Shown here: positions 9,715-19,469 of the stretch, piece by piece
Position numbering within the stretch: position 1 is the first letter of the stretch
How the letters are laid out: each line of letters begins with the position of its first letter
Assembly (NCBI RefSeq): GCF_019880405.1
Contig: NZ_CP082269.1
Coordinates: forward strand, 3,038,001-3,102,000
Source of the DNA: Enterobacter sp. C2
GTDB taxonomy: Bacteria > Pseudomonadota > Gammaproteobacteria > Enterobacterales > Enterobacteriaceae
DNA length: 64,000 bases
Direction: 5' to 3'
Position numbers and translations under genes: made by a program
Notes under the pieces: model-generated
Seen by the model: only the letters and a program-made list of their open reading frames with translations
Told to the model about the DNA's origin: nothing
Databases searched by the model: none

Positions 9715-9749
9715 AAAATACTTAACGATTAACCACACTTAACAAGTGG

Positions 9750-11327
9750 TTATTCCCACTCGATCGTAGCTGGTGGTTTCCCGCTGATATCATAGACCAC
9801 ACGCGAAATGCCATTAACCTCATTAATTATGCGGTTAGAGACACGACCGAGGAAGTCGTACGGCAGGTGCGCCCAGTGTGCGGTCATAAAGTCGATGGTT
9901 TCAACCGCGCGCAGGGAGACAACCCAGTCATACTTACGGCCGTCGCCCATTACGCCTACCGAGCGTACCGGCAGGAACACGGTGAACGCCTGGCTGACTT
10001 TGTTATACAGGTCAGCTTTACGCAGCTCTTCAATGAAGATCGCATCAGCGCGGCGCAGCAGGTCGCAGTACTCTTTCTTCACTTCGCCCAGCACGCGAAC
10101 GCCCAGACCCGGACCCGGGAACGGGTGGCGGTAGAGCATGTCGTACGGCAGGCCCAGCTCAAGACCAATCTTACGCACTTCGTCTTTGAACAGCTCACGC
10201 AGCGGTTCAACCAGGCCCATCTTCATCTCTTTCGGCAGGCCACCCACGTTGTGGTGAGATTTGATGACGTGTGCTTTACCGGTCGCAGACGCAGCGGACT
10301 CGATAACGTCAGGGTAGATCGTGCCCTGTGCCAGCCACTTAACGTCTTCCAGCTTCAGCGCCTGCTCATCAAACACTTCCACAAAGACGCGACCAATGAT
10401 TTTACGTTTCGCTTCCGGATCGTTTTCACCCGCCAGCGCGTCAAGGAAACGCTTCTCGCCTTCAACGTGAACAATGTTCAGGCCGAAGTGGTCGCCGAAC
10501 ATATCCATCACCTGCTCGGCTTCGTTCAGGCGCAGCAGGCCGTTATCAACGAATACGCAGGTCAGACGATCGCCAATGGCGCGATGCAGCAGCATCGCAG
10601 TCACGGAGGAGTCCACGCCACCGGAGAGGCCAAGGATCACCTTGTCATTACCAACCTGCTGGCGGATACGCTCAACGGCGTCGTCGATGATCTTGGCCGG
10701 GGTCCACAGCGCTTCACACTCGCAGATGTCGCGCACGAAACGCTCCAGCATACGCAGGCCCTGACGGGTGTGGGTCACTTCCGGGTGGAACTGCACGCCG
10801 TAGAAGCGCTTCTCTTCGTTAGCCATAATGGCGAACGGGCAGGTCTCGGTGCTCGCAACGGTAACGAAGCCTTCCGGGATAGCGGTAACTTTGTCGCCGT
10901 GGCTCATCCACACGTCCAGCAGCGGGTTGCCTTCTGCGCTCAGGGAGTCCTCAATACCGCGCACCAGCGCGCTCTGAGTCTTCACTTCAACCTGAGCATA
11001 GCCAAACTCACGCTCGTTGGAGCCTTCAACGTGGCCGCCAAGCTGCATCGCCATCGTTTGCATACCGTAGCAAACGCCGAATACCGGTACGCCTGCTTCA
11101 AATACATACTGCGGCGCGCGCGGGCTGTTGTTTTCAGTGGTGCTCTCCGGGCCGCCAGACAGGATGATCCCGTTCGGGTTGAACTCACGGATTTGAGCTT
11201 CGGTGACGTCCCAGGCCCACAGCTCACAGTAGACGCCCAGCTCACGCACGCGGCGGGCAACAAGCTGGGTATACTGCGAACCAAAGTCGAGGATAAGAAT
11301 ACGATGCTTATGAATATTGTCGGTCAT
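9750..11327 (-). CDS. guaA: GMP synthase, glutamine-hydrolysing
   Basis: Converts XMP to GMP with ATP and glutamine. Residues 1-200 are a class I glutamine amidotransferase with nucleophile cysteine in [10 protein letters not shown] and the histidine in QFHPEVTHT. The ATP-pyrophosphatase domain carries [11 protein letters not shown] near residue 235, and the C-terminal dimerisation domain ends in ATIEWE. 525 aa, the same as E. coli. Second gene of guaBA, 79 bp after guaB with a REP element between them. Confidence 0.98.
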   Translation of the reverse strand: MTDNIHKHRILILDFGSQYTQLVARRVRELGVYCELWAWDVTEAQIREFNPNGIILSGGPESTTENNSPRAPQYVFEAGVPVFGVCYGMQTMAMQLGGHVEGSNEREFGYAQVEVKTQSALVRGIEDSLSAEGNPLLDVWMSHGDKVTAIPEGFVTVASTETCPFAIMANEEKRFYGVQFHPEVTHTRQGLRMLERFVRDICECEALWTPAKIIDDAVERIRQQVGNDKVILGLSGGVDSSVTAMLLHRAIGDRLTCVFVDNGLLRLNEAEQVMDMFGDHFGLNIVHVEGEKRFLDALAGENDPEAKRKIIGRVFVEVFDEQALKLEDVKWLAQGTIYPDVIESAASATGKAHVIKSHHNVGGLPKEMKMGLVEPLRELFKDEVRKIGLELGLPYDMLYRHPFPGPGLGVRVLGEVKKEYCDLLRRADAIFIEELRKADLYNKVSQAFTVFLPVRSVGVMGDGRKYDWVVSLRAVETIDFMTAHWAHLPYDFLGRVSNRIINEVNGISRVVYDISGKPPATIEWE

Positions 11328-11368
11328 TGACGATTGTTCCGAGGCAGAAGCAGATAGAGAAAATAAGT

Positions 11369-11398
11369 GCCGGGCAGCGTTACGCCCACCCGGCCTAC
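11369..11398. repeat. REP-like palindrome between guaB and guaA
   Basis: GCCGGGCAGCG and the inverse CCCGGCCTAC form the hairpin typical of enterobacterial REP units. It may stabilise guaB mRNA or separate the expression of the two genes. Confidence 0.6.
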
Positions 11399-11406
11399 AA
11401 ATTAAA

Positions 11407-12873
11407 TCAGGAACCCATGCGGTAGTTCGGGGACTCTTTAGTGATGGTCACGTCGTGAACGTGGCTCTCCTGAATGCCCGCCCCGCTGATGCGTACAAAT
11501 TCAGCCTGCGTACGCAGCGCATCGATAGTACCACAGCCGGTCAGACCCATACAGGAGCGCAGGCCGCCCATCTGCTGGTGAATGATCTCTTTCAGGTAGC
11601 CTTTGTACGCTACGCGGCCTTCGATACCTTCCGGCACCAGCTTGTCAGCAGCGTTATCGGTCTGGAAGTAGCGATCGGAGGAACCTTTGGACATCGCGCC
11701 CAGCGAGCCCATACCGCGATAGGATTTGTAAGAGCGGCCCTGGAAGAGTTCGATCTCGCCCGGAGACTCTTCGGTACCGGCCAGCATGGAGCCCACCATC
11801 ACCGCCGCTGCGCCTGCGGCAATGGCTTTAGCGATATCGCCGGAGAAGCGGATGCCGCCGTCGGCGATAACCGGAATGCCGGTGCCTTCGAGGGCTTCGA
11901 CCGCGTCGGAGACGGCGGTGATCTGCGGAACGCCCACGCCGGTCACGATACGGGTAGTACAGATAGAGCCAGGGCCGATACCCACTTTCACCGCGCTGAC
12001 GCCAGCGTCGGCCAGGGCACGCGCACCTGCGCCGGTCGCCACGTTGCCGCCGATGATCTGCAGGTCAGGGTATTTCGCACGCGTCTCACGAATACGCTGC
12101 AGTACGCCTTCGGAGTGGCCGTGAGAGGAGTCAATCAGCAGCACGTCAACGCCAGCGGCAACCAGCGCATCGACGCGCTCTTCGTTGCCCGCGCCCGCAC
12201 CTACCGCAGCGCCCACGCGCAGACGTCCATGCTCGTCTTTACAGCTGTTCGGTTTACGTTCGGCTTTCTGGAAATCTTTTACGGTGATCATGCCGCGCAG
12301 ATGGAAGCTATCGTCCACGACCAGCGCCTTCTCAACGCGTTTTTCATGCATTTTAGCCAGCACGACGTCACGGGTTTCGCCTTCGCGCACGGTAACCAGG
12401 CGCTCTTTCGGCGTCATGTACACGCTTACCGGCTGGTTCAGATCAGTCACGAAACGCACGTCACGACCGGTAATAATACCGACCAGCTCATAGTCTTCCG
12501 TCACTACCGGGTAACCGGCAAAGCCGTTACGCTCGGTCAGCGCTTTCACTTCGTGCAGGGTGGTGGTTGGCAGCACGGTCTGTGGGTCGGATACGATACC
12601 GGACTCATGTTTCTTCACGCGGCGTACTTCTTCCGCCTGACGCTCAATGGACATGTTTTTATGGATAAAACCGATGCCACCTTCCTGCGCCAGGGCGATA
12701 GCCAGGCGTGCTTCCGTCACGGTGTCCATTGCTGCGGAGAGCATAGGAATATTCAGGCGAATGGTTTTGGTTAACTGGGTGCTGAGGTCGGCAGTATTCG
12801 GCAGAACGGTAGAATGAGCGGGAACGAGGAGGACGTCGTCAAACGTCAGGGCTTCTTTAGCGATACGTAGCAT
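11407..12873 (-). CDS. guaB: Inosine-5'-monophosphate dehydrogenase
   Basis: Oxidises IMP to XMP, the committed step of GMP synthesis. The TIM barrel is interrupted by two CBS domains near residues 95-205; the catalytic cysteine loop [13 protein letters not shown] lies around residue 300. I chose the ATG at 12873, giving 488 aa and the N-terminus [20 protein letters not shown] of E. coli; the frame is open further upstream into the promoter. It is divergent from xseA. Confidence 0.98.
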   Translation of the reverse strand: MLRIAKEALTFDDVLLVPAHSTVLPNTADLSTQLTKTIRLNIPMLSAAMDTVTEARLAIALAQEGGIGFIHKNMSIERQAEEVRRVKKHESGIVSDPQTVLPTTTLHEVKALTERNGFAGYPVVTEDYELVGIITGRDVRFVTDLNQPVSVYMTPKERLVTVREGETRDVVLAKMHEKRVEKALVVDDSFHLRGMITVKDFQKAERKPNSCKDEHGRLRVGAAVGAGAGNEERVDALVAAGVDVLLIDSSHGHSEGVLQRIRETRAKYPDLQIIGGNVATGAGARALADAGVSAVKVGIGPGSICTTRIVTGVGVPQITAVSDAVEALEGTGIPVIADGGIRFSGDIAKAIAAGAAAVMVGSMLAGTEESPGEIELFQGRSYKSYRGMGSLGAMSKGSSDRYFQTDNAADKLVPEGIEGRVAYKGYLKEIIHQQMGGLRSCMGLTGCGTIDALRTQAEFVRISGAGIQESHVHDVTITKESPNYRMGS

Positions 12874-12913
12874 GGGCAATATCTCTGACCGGGTGGTTAA
12901 ATATTGCCGTGGC

Positions 12914-12942
12914 ATTATACAGAGCGTAACCGATTGCATCTA
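12914..12942 (-). promoter_or_regulatory. guaBA promoter with PurR-like site
   Basis: On the minus strand TAGATG (-35, 12942-12937) and a perfect TATAAT (-10, 12919-12914) are 17 bp apart. The spacer GCAATCGGTTACGC resembles the PurR operator that overlaps the E. coli guaB promoter. Purine repression is inferred from this similarity. Confidence 0.7.
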
Positions 12943-13030
12943 CACTTTTTTGGAAAAATAGTTGCGATTGCGGCCCATCGGGTTACTATCGATTAATTAA
13001 CCTTCTGATTTAAAATTTGATCTGGCTCAC

Positions 13031-14404
13031 ATGTCATCGATGCAATCCCCCGCAATTTTTACCGTTAGCCGCCTGAATCAGACGGTGCGCCTGCTGCTGG
13101 AAAGAGAAGTTGGCCAGGTCTGGATCAGCGGTGAGATCTCAAACTTTACCCAGCCTGCCTCCGGTCATTGGTACTTCACGCTGAAGGATGACACCGCCCA
13201 GGTTCGCTGTGCAATGTTCCGCAACAGCAACCGTCGAGTGACCTTTCGTCCCCAGCATGGACAGCAGGTTCTGGTCCGCGCCAGCATTACGCTCTACGAG
13301 CCGCGCGGCGAGTATCAGATCATCGTCGAAAGCATGCAGCCCGCAGGGGAAGGCCTGCTCCAACAGAAGTACGAGCAGCTCAAGGCGAAGCTGGCGGCAG
13401 AGGGACTGTTCGATCAGCAGAGCAAGCAGCCGCTTCCCTCCCCCGCCCACTGCGTAGGGGTGATCACCTCGAAAACCGGGGCCGCGCTGCACGATATCCT
13501 GCACGTGCTTAAGCGTCGCGATCCCTCCCTGCCGGTGGTGATCTACCCTACCGCCGTTCAGGGCGAAGATGCCCCGGGGCAGATCGTTCGCGCCATTGCG
13601 CTGGCGAACAGCCGCAAGGAGTGTGATGTGCTGATCGTCGGGCGCGGCGGCGGCTCGCTGGAGGATCTCTGGAGCTTCAACGACGAGCGCGTAGCGCGAG
13701 CGATTTTCGCCAGCCAGATCCCTATCGTCAGCGCCGTCGGCCATGAAACCGATGTTACCATCGCCGACTTTGTAGCCGACCTGCGTGCGCCGACGCCGTC
13801 TGCCGCCGCAGAGATGGTCAGCCGCAACCAGCTTGAACTCCTGCGTCAGCTGCAAAGCGGCCAGCAGCGGTTGGAGATGGCGATGGATTACTACCTCGCT
13901 AACCGCACCCGTCGCTTTACTCAGCTGGAGCACCGACTGCAACAGCAGCACCCGCAGCTGCGTCTAGCGCGTCAGCAAACCGTGCTTGAGCGACTGCGCC
14001 AGCGGATGACCTACGCGATGGATAATCAGCTTAAGCGTTCAGGTCAGCGTCAGCAGCGGATGACCCAGCGGCTAAACCAGTATTCTCCCCAGCCGCGTAT
14101 TCACCGCGCTCAGAACCGGGTGCAGCAGTTAGAGTACCGTCTGGCCCAGCTGATGAGCGCCAGGCTTAGCGCCACCCGGGAACGCTTTGGCAACGCCATG
14201 ACCCATCTCGACGCCGTGAGCCCACTGGCTACCCTGGCACGCGGCTACAGCGTGACTACCGCAACGGATGGCAACGTGCTGAAGCAAACCAAACAGGTAA
14301 AAGCCGGAGATGTGCTTACCACCCGCCTGGTTGATGGCTGGGTGGAGAGTGAAGTGAAGGGCGTGACCGCCGCTAAAAAAACACGGGCACGCAAAAAAAC
14401 CTGA
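13031..14404 (+). CDS. xseA: Exodeoxyribonuclease VII large subunit
   Basis: Catalytic subunit of the single-strand-specific exonuclease VII. An N-terminal OB-fold ([20 protein letters not shown]) is followed by the catalytic region with [12 protein letters not shown] and [20 protein letters not shown] near residues 210-255. A long helical, glutamine- and arginine-rich stretch (about 260-390) comes next, then a basic tail. 457 aa against 456 in E. coli. An ATG at codon 4 is an alternative start. Convergent with the MFS gene 8 bp away. Confidence 0.97.
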   Translation: MSSMQSPAIFTVSRLNQTVRLLLEREVGQVWISGEISNFTQPASGHWYFTLKDDTAQVRCAMFRNSNRRVTFRPQHGQQVLVRASITLYEPRGEYQIIVESMQPAGEGLLQQKYEQLKAKLAAEGLFDQQSKQPLPSPAHCVGVITSKTGAALHDILHVLKRRDPSLPVVIYPTAVQGEDAPGQIVRAIALANSRKECDVLIVGRGGGSLEDLWSFNDERVARAIFASQIPIVSAVGHETDVTIADFVADLRAPTPSAAAEMVSRNQLELLRQLQSGQQRLEMAMDYYLANRTRRFTQLEHRLQQQHPQLRLARQQTVLERLRQRMTYAMDNQLKRSGQRQQRMTQRLNQYSPQPRIHRAQNRVQQLEYRLAQLMSARLSATRERFGNAMTHLDAVSPLATLARGYSVTTATDGNVLKQTKQVKAGDVLTTRLVDGWVESEVKGVTAAKKTRARKKT

Positions 14405-14411
14405 CCTGACG

Positions 14412-15554
14412 CTAGTTCGCCTGATGATGTCTGTCAGGCGTAACGGCAAGCATTATCCATGACAGGCCGGAAAAAACAGCCAGTGCGCCAGTTGCACCGA
14501 TCGCGCCATAGAGCTGGCCAAAGACCACTGAGCCTACTACCTGCCCTGCGGCCAGCATCAGGAAAGCCATACTGACGCCCGCTGCGGGCGAAGGTTGCGC
14601 AATCTCCGCCCCCTGCACCAGCAGCACGCCGGACAAAATGACATACCCCGCGCCGCTCATCGCCACCACCGGAAAAAGCCACCCGTTAAAACCGTGGCTC
14701 ACCGCCAGCGCGGCCAAAGATACGGCCATAAAGAGCTGCGATCCCCAGTAAACGCCCCGCATGCCGATACGTCTCGCCACGCTGCCGGTAAACACGGCGA
14801 GGACGCCTGCACCACCGCTCACCAGCCACAGGATGTTTGTCATCGCGCTATCTACCCTGGTGTGCTGCTGAAGTAACTCAGGCCCAAAGCTCCACCAAGC
14901 TGCGCTGGCAGTACCGCTGACAAAAGCAATGACTAACAACCGCAACATGCCCGGCTTGCGAAAAAGTGCGCGCCAGTGCGGCGATCCCTCTGTCGGTTTA
15001 GACACGTGCTTAGGAAGAGTACGCCACGCAGCGACCAGGCATATCAGCGCCAGTAAAGCGAAAACCATGCAGGAGACGCGCCATCCGCCCGGTATGAAAA
15101 AAAGAATGGGAACAGACAGGATGATGCCCCCGCTTGTTCCGGCGTTAATCGTTGTATTCACCTGCGTCTGCCGTTCATCGGCAACGGCATCGTTGACGGC
15201 ACCCGCCAGGGAGGGAGAGGCCAGTCCAGAGCTCATACCAGCAACAAACAGGCCGAGCGCCAGCCAGAGCGGCGCAGCCGCAAAAGCCATGATGAGCAAC
15301 CCAGCGGCGGCCACCATGGCAGCCAATATTGCCGTGACGCGGGGGCCGAAGCGGCTGGTCAAAAAGGACGCGATAAAGACAGATAAGCAATAGGCTACGT
15401 AGCTGCAGGCAGCAATTAACCCAGCGACTTCTGGTGTGAAAGGGATCGCCTGCCGAATATCGGGCAGCATGATCCCCCATGAAAATCTCGCCATCCCATA
15501 GGTTACGGCGATCAAAGCAAAGCCGGTGACTCCTAACGTCACGTCTCTTTTCAT
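14412..15554 (-). CDS. MFS transporter, unknown substrate
   Basis: A 380-aa major facilitator protein with about 12 spans. The first span contains TYGMARFSWGIMLPDI, a signature seen in YbfB/YjiJ- and CynX-like members. The ATG at 15554 gives the start MKRDVTLGVTG; the longer frame from 15611 has no convincing ribosome site. It is inserted between xseA and yfgJ, which are adjacent in E. coli K-12. No regulator is next to it. Confidence 0.8.
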   Translation of the reverse strand: MKRDVTLGVTGFALIAVTYGMARFSWGIMLPDIRQAIPFTPEVAGLIAACSYVAYCLSVFIASFLTSRFGPRVTAILAAMVAAAGLLIMAFAAAPLWLALGLFVAGMSSGLASPSLAGAVNDAVADERQTQVNTTINAGTSGGIILSVPILFFIPGGWRVSCMVFALLALICLVAAWRTLPKHVSKPTEGSPHWRALFRKPGMLRLLVIAFVSGTASAAWWSFGPELLQQHTRVDSAMTNILWLVSGGAGVLAVFTGSVARRIGMRGVYWGSQLFMAVSLAALAVSHGFNGWLFPVVAMSGAGYVILSGVLLVQGAEIAQPSPAAGVSMAFLMLAAGQVVGSVVFGQLYGAIGATGALAVFSGLSWIMLAVTPDRHHQAN

Positions 15555-15620
15555 TACGTTTCTCTTTTTATGAGCAGTTAAAAACGTAAGTGCTAAGAGA
15601 CGATTGCGCAACTTTTGTGA

Positions 15621-15842
15621 TTAGGCGTCAGACCTAACGAACTCGACGCGCTTTTTCGAGATCAGCCCGTGGCCGTGCTGGCAAAAGTAGTCCACCGCAC
15701 CGCAGGCTTTAAGCACCTCTAATGGCTGATGGCAATCGGGGCAGCGGGCTTGTAACGCCACATCAAGATTACAATTTTCGCAATGTGCATGGGTGCCCAC
15801 CAGCTCCATCGGTTTATCGCAATTAGGACAGGTCAGTTGCAT
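15621..15842 (-). CDS. yfgJ: Zinc-ribbon protein YfgJ
   Basis: A 73-aa protein with three CxxC pairs (CPNC, CENC, CPDC) followed by the conserved tail KACGAVDYFCQHGHGLISKK, shared with E. coli YfgJ. It should bind zinc; its role is unknown. AGGAGG lies before the ATG. Although close to the MFS gene (66 bp), it belongs to the conserved backbone between xseA and der. Confidence 0.88.
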   Translation of the reverse strand: MQLTCPNCDKPMELVGTHAHCENCNLDVALQARCPDCHQPLEVLKACGAVDYFCQHGHGLISKKRVEFVRSDA

Positions 15843-16111
15843 AACGCCTCCTGTAATATTTTAATTAACTCATTATAACGCTCTTATGTTCCTGTGGACA
15901 ATGCAAGTGACTGCATAGGATGTGCCGCTTGTAAGCCGCCATATTATTCATCAAAAATATAATCAAGATTCATATATTCACCCCACCTCTTTTGGTTAAT
16001 TTTATTACATAACATATTACCCCTACAAACCTTTATAAATTCTAATGAATAGCTAATTGCGTTATAGATTAATACATTAAAGAAAGCTGATGCAGACTTA
16101 AAGGTTATTCG
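15843..16111. other. AT-rich intergenic region at the left edge of an accessory block
   Basis: 269 bp, strongly AT-rich from about 15945 onward, without an ORF that looks real. The drop in G+C marks the junction between yfgJ and the accessory genes. It presumably holds the promoter of the exported-protein gene at 16112; no clear -35/-10 pair was fixed. Confidence 0.6.
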
Positions 16112-16546
16112 ATGAAAGTTTTAGTGCCTTTCATTATCATAGTGTTGCTGACGGTGAGTTATGCTGCGGGTTTACCTGGAAGTGAATGCGCCGCTCCAGG
16201 CTATTATGCAGAAAGTATGTTACAGGTCAGTATAAAGAACAATTCTGGAATTAAGCTGGCAAACATACAAAAAAACAAAATCCTCACGGAGATAATGAGC
16301 ATTACTCCGGTATCCGAAGTGTTTGCCCGGCAGATGGCTAAAGCCGATAGCGCAACCGGAAACAGTCTATCTGAAAATGATTACTTCCAAATTTATCACA
16401 GCAACCATGCAATGAATTTAATAGTACGTTACACCTACACTAATAATGACGGCAAAAAAGACGTATTTATCTCCTCAGCACTGATTAATGATGAAGAGTG
16501 CTCAGTACGCTATAACGGCTATATGACAATATCGCGAGAGTTTTAA
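16112..16546 (+). CDS. Exported protein of unknown function
   Basis: A 144-aa protein with a signal peptide (MKVLVPFIIIVLLTVSYAAG, cleavage likely near residue 20) and a mature domain with two cysteines (ECAAPGYY and DEECSVRY) that could form a disulfide. No family was recognised. It is AT-rich relative to the backbone, single-gene, and lies between yfgJ and a repeat-flanked gene pair. Periplasmic or secreted location is inferred from the signal sequence. Confidence 0.6.
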   Translation: MKVLVPFIIIVLLTVSYAAGLPGSECAAPGYYAESMLQVSIKNNSGIKLANIQKNKILTEIMSITPVSEVFARQMAKADSATGNSLSENDYFQIYHSNHAMNLIVRYTYTNNDGKKDVFISSALINDEECSVRYNGYMTISREF

Positions 16547-16583
16547 GCGCCGGGGCGAGGGTTGGCTTAACCTACCCAATAAG

Positions 16584-16635
16584 TACCTGGGCATAGCATC
16601 TGCCCCGGCAACGTTGAGCATTATCCGGCGTTAGC
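16584..16635. repeat. 52-bp direct repeat, copy A
   Basis: Matches copy B (17623-17674) at 47 of 52 positions in the same orientation. On the minus strand it begins with a duplicate of the last codons of the peptide transporter (GCTAACGCCGGATAA) and continues into a hairpin region (TGCCCCGG pairing with CCTGGGCA). It lies immediately downstream of the paralogous gene pair, so the pair is flanked by direct repeats. Confidence 0.85.
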
Positions 16636-16640
16636 TGCTG

Positions 16641-17033
16641 TCAGTAAAGTGCCGCATCAAGATGAATTCTAACGCTGTAACCTACATTTCTGAAAGAATA
16701 GACGTTTCCGCGAACATACAAATCAAGTTGCCCATCTCTCACCTCTGCGTTAGCCTTATAGTCGTCAGTAACCATAATAGGCTCCACGTCTTTTATATGC
16801 GCCATGAAATCATCAGGACTTTTCTTGGCATCATAGAGATAGTAATGGTAGGTATCCTTTGAAAGCGAACTGGATGCCGCCTGCGTGATATACAGAGTCA
16901 GCTTATCGTTTACATTCATCTTACCCTTCAGCTGTTCATATACGGTAAACAGATCGCGGAATTGATACGCCCAGAACCCAAGGATAAGCAAAACAAAGAC
17001 AGCCCCTGTACGCCAGCTAAAACCTATATTCAT
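16641..17033 (-). CDS. Membrane-anchored protein, paralogue 2 of a tandem pair
   Basis: A 130-aa protein with one N-terminal membrane segment (residues 10-24, GAVFVLLILGFWAYQ) and a soluble domain. It is homologous to the upstream gene: both share VNDK, then a YY-DAK block, DFMA and a LYVRG/LRVRG-YSF block. The start ATG overlaps the upstream stop by 4 bp (ATGA), so the two are translationally coupled. The family is unknown to me. It ends 6 bp from direct repeat copy A. Confidence 0.7.
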   Translation of the reverse strand: MNIGFSWRTGAVFVLLILGFWAYQFRDLFTVYEQLKGKMNVNDKLTLYITQAASSSLSKDTYHYYLYDAKKSPDDFMAHIKDVEPIMVTDDYKANAEVRDGQLDLYVRGNVYSFRNVGYSVRIHLDAALY

Positions 17034-17452
17034 GGTGCAGCTTCAAGATAGATATCAACGCTGTGGATTTCAGAACCACTCTGATACACCGCAGGGCTAT
17101 CGAAAGAGTAAATTTCACCGCGAACGCGGAGGTAAATTTGGTTATCCTTCACCTTCAGTACGGCTTTTTCATCCATGGTGTTTAGGAACGGCGCAGCGTT
17201 AGCAACGTTTGCCATAAAATCAGTATCGCTTTCCTTTGCGTCCACTACGTAATAACGGTACGAATAGGCAGTCGTCGCTCCCGCATCGGTCTGTACTACA
17301 TAGATATTCGCTTTATCGTTCACAGGAACTTTTTTACAGAGCGTATAGCCAACAGGGAAAAACCAGCTGGGGAGCATATAGGCTGCCCATGCCAGTACAA
17401 TGATGACAAGAGCGACAATGTATCGCTTTTTAAAAGCCCGTTCTCTTTGCAT
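17030..17452 (-). CDS. Membrane-anchored protein, paralogue 1 of a tandem pair
   Basis: A 140-aa protein with a basic N-terminus, one membrane span (YIVALVIIVLAWAAYMLPSW) and a soluble domain carrying KVPVNDKANIYVVQ, YRYYVVDAKESDTDFMA and IYLRVRGEIYSF. I chose the ATG at 17452 because AAGGAG stands 5 bp before it. It is homologous to the next gene and probably arose by tandem duplication. Function unknown; small anchored paralogues of this kind can be immunity proteins, but nothing here proves that. Confidence 0.7.
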   Translation of the reverse strand: MQRERAFKKRYIVALVIIVLAWAAYMLPSWFFPVGYTLCKKVPVNDKANIYVVQTDAGATTAYSYRYYVVDAKESDTDFMANVANAAPFLNTMDEKAVLKVKDNQIYLRVRGEIYSFDSPAVYQSGSEIHSVDIYLEAAP

Positions 17453-17576
17453 CACAGCTCCTTATCGGAATGACCTTGCAACCTCCTCAAGTTCAAGAGT
17501 TCACGCATAATACGACTTTAGATATGCCGATAACTTGCGCTTTAGTGCTTCGTTATATGCTTCATTGATACGAAAA

Positions 17577-17595
17577 AGCCCGCAGGATGCGGGCT
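17577..17595 (-). terminator. Rho-independent terminator of the peptide transporter gene
   Basis: AGCCCGC and GCGGGCT pair across a 5-base loop; the minus strand continues with TTTTT. It follows the transporter's first hairpin (17625-17647) and separates it from the paralogue pair. Confidence 0.8.
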
Positions 17596-17622
17596 GAAGA
17601 GTAGTGATATGCGACACGATTT

Positions 17623-17674
17623 TACCGGGGCATAGCATCTGCCCCGGCACCGTTAAGTGTTATCCGGCGTTAGC
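17623..17674. repeat. 52-bp direct repeat, copy B, spanning the transporter 3' end
   Basis: Covers the last four codons and stop of the peptide transporter (17660-17674) and an 8-bp perfect hairpin, CCGGGGCA/TGCCCCGG at 17625-17647. It is 47/52 identical to copy A 1,039 bp away. Because the gene 3' end is intact here, this is probably the original copy and A the duplicate. Confidence 0.85.
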
Positions 17675-19204
17675 GGCAGGTTTAGCCTGGGCGTTTGCCA
17701 GCATGCGGCGAACCGGCACAATAAGGACGATCAGCACGGCGGCGCAGATCAGCAGGGCAATGGAGCAGCGGGCAAAGAGATCCGGCAGCATATCAAGCTG
17801 GTCGGCCTTGACGTGGCCGCCAATCAGGCCTGCCGCCAGGTTACCCAGCGCGCTTGCGCAGAACCACAGTCCCATCATCTGGCCGCGCATTCTTTCCGGG
17901 GCCAGCAGGGTCATGGTCGCCAAGCCAATCGGGCTCAGGCACAGCTCGCCGAGCGTCAGCATCAGGATGCTGCCTACCAGCCAGAAAGGAGACACCCCTG
18001 CCCCGCCGCTATTCAGCACGCTCTGTGCCGCCAGCATCATCAGGCCAAAGCCTGCCGCTGCAAACAGAATACCGATCACGAACTTGGTGATACTGCTCGG
18101 ACGAATGTTCATGCTCGCCAGCTTCGGCCACGCCCAGCTAAATACCGGGGCCAGCAGAATAATGAACAGGGCGTTAATTGACTGGAACCACACGGCAGGG
18201 ATTTCAAAATCACCGATCATGCGATTGGTATAGTCGTTGGCGAACAGGTTGAACGAGGTCGGCTTCTGCTCAAACGCAGACCAGAAGAATGCTGCGGAAA
18301 CCAGCAGGATAAAGCAGACCAGCAGGCGGGCACGCTCTTTGCGGTTCAGGCCAGCAAAGATAAACAGATAGATGAAGTAAAGCGCCACCGACGCCGCAAT
18401 TACGTACACCAGCACGCTGGCGACCGCGACCGGGTTGATGACAATCACGCCCTGTGCAATCAGCGTTACGATAACCGCTACGCCAACCGCCAGCGCCAGC
18501 AGCCACATGCCCACGCCTTTTCTCTTCACCACCGGGCTGTTCCAGGTGGAGTCCAGACCGACTTCGCTGTCGTAGCGTTTCATGGCCGGAACGGCAAACA
18601 CGCGGAAGATGATCAGCGCCACCAGCATCCCGATGCCGCCGATACCAAAGCCCCAGTGCCAGCCGTGGCTCTTAATCAGCCAGCCGGAGATCAGCGGCGC
18701 AATGAAGGAGCCCATGTTGATGCCCATGTAGAACAGCGAGAAACCGCCGTCGCGACGCGCATCACCTTTTTTATACAGGGTGCCGACCATCACCGAGATA
18801 CAGGTCTTGAACAGACCAGAGCCGAGCACGATGAACATCAGGCCAATAAAGAACAGGTTGTCGCCCATAAAGGCAGAGAGTGCAATCGACAGGTGGCCGA
18901 GGGCAATCAGGATCGAACCGTACCAGACCGCGCGCTGCTGGCCGAGCCAGTTATCCGCCAGCCAGCCACCCGGCAGTGCGGCAAGGTACATAGTACCGGC
19001 AAAGATGCCGACAATGGCGGAGGCATTCTCACGTGCCAGTCCCATCCCGCCGTCATACACCGTGGCAGCCATAAACAGGATCAGCAGCGGACGAATGCCG
19101 TAAAACGAGAAACGCTCCCACATCTCGGTGAAGAACAGCGAGCCGAGCGGATAGGGATGGCCAAAGAACGTTCGGCTCTCTTGATGATTAACAGAGGATT
19201 GCAT
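17660..19204 (-). CDS. Proton-dependent oligopeptide transporter, POT/PTR2 family
   Basis: A 514-aa di/tripeptide-proton symporter. The N-terminal EMWERFSFYGIRPLLILF is the POT proton-coupling signature (ExxERFxYY), and the family motif GxxLFKTCISVMVGTLY follows near residues 130-150. About 14 hydrophobic segments are visible. It is not at this position in E. coli K-12. It is single-gene, with its own terminator; upstream lies a 265-bp gap (19205-19469) that should carry its promoter, otherwise featureless to me. Confidence 0.9.
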   Translation of the reverse strand: MQSSVNHQESRTFFGHPYPLGSLFFTEMWERFSFYGIRPLLILFMAATVYDGGMGLARENASAIVGIFAGTMYLAALPGGWLADNWLGQQRAVWYGSILIALGHLSIALSAFMGDNLFFIGLMFIVLGSGLFKTCISVMVGTLYKKGDARRDGGFSLFYMGINMGSFIAPLISGWLIKSHGWHWGFGIGGIGMLVALIIFRVFAVPAMKRYDSEVGLDSTWNSPVVKRKGVGMWLLALAVGVAVIVTLIAQGVIVINPVAVASVLVYVIAASVALYFIYLFIFAGLNRKERARLLVCFILLVSAAFFWSAFEQKPTSFNLFANDYTNRMIGDFEIPAVWFQSINALFIILLAPVFSWAWPKLASMNIRPSSITKFVIGILFAAAGFGLMMLAAQSVLNSGGAGVSPFWLVGSILMLTLGELCLSPIGLATMTLLAPERMRGQMMGLWFCASALGNLAAGLIGGHVKADQLDMLPDLFARCSIALLICAAVLIVLIVPVRRMLANAQAKPAANAG

Positions 19205-19469
19205 ATTTCTCCCGAAAGGTATGTCGTTGTGCAGGTAAACACCGCGAAGTACGCCGGCCAGTTACGTATCTGACCGATTTTTTTACATGCGGCAAAGTGT
19301 TTGTTAACTATTTGATAATCTGGCGCTAGTTTTGTCTAGTACCAACCCCGGGACTTTAAGATGAAAACTCGACGTTTGTCTACTTTCTTAGATTTAAAGT
19401 TGGCTAATAACGAATAGTGTTTGACATAGCACAGGGAAATTTGTGTTTTGAATAGACGAGAAACGCGTA

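Noticed and set aside
9867-11330. Very long antisense frame over guaA (487 codons)
   Set aside because: Shadow of a GC-rich gene; translation is His/Gln/Val-rich with no domain, and guaA is clearly the real gene. Same judgement for the antisense frames over guaB, der and iscS.
9215-15967. Identical 16-bp run (CAAAAATATAATCAAG) at 9215-9230 and 15952-15967
   Set aside because: An exact 16-mer in AT-rich sequence can occur by chance in 64 kb, and the flanks do not match; not called as a repeat.
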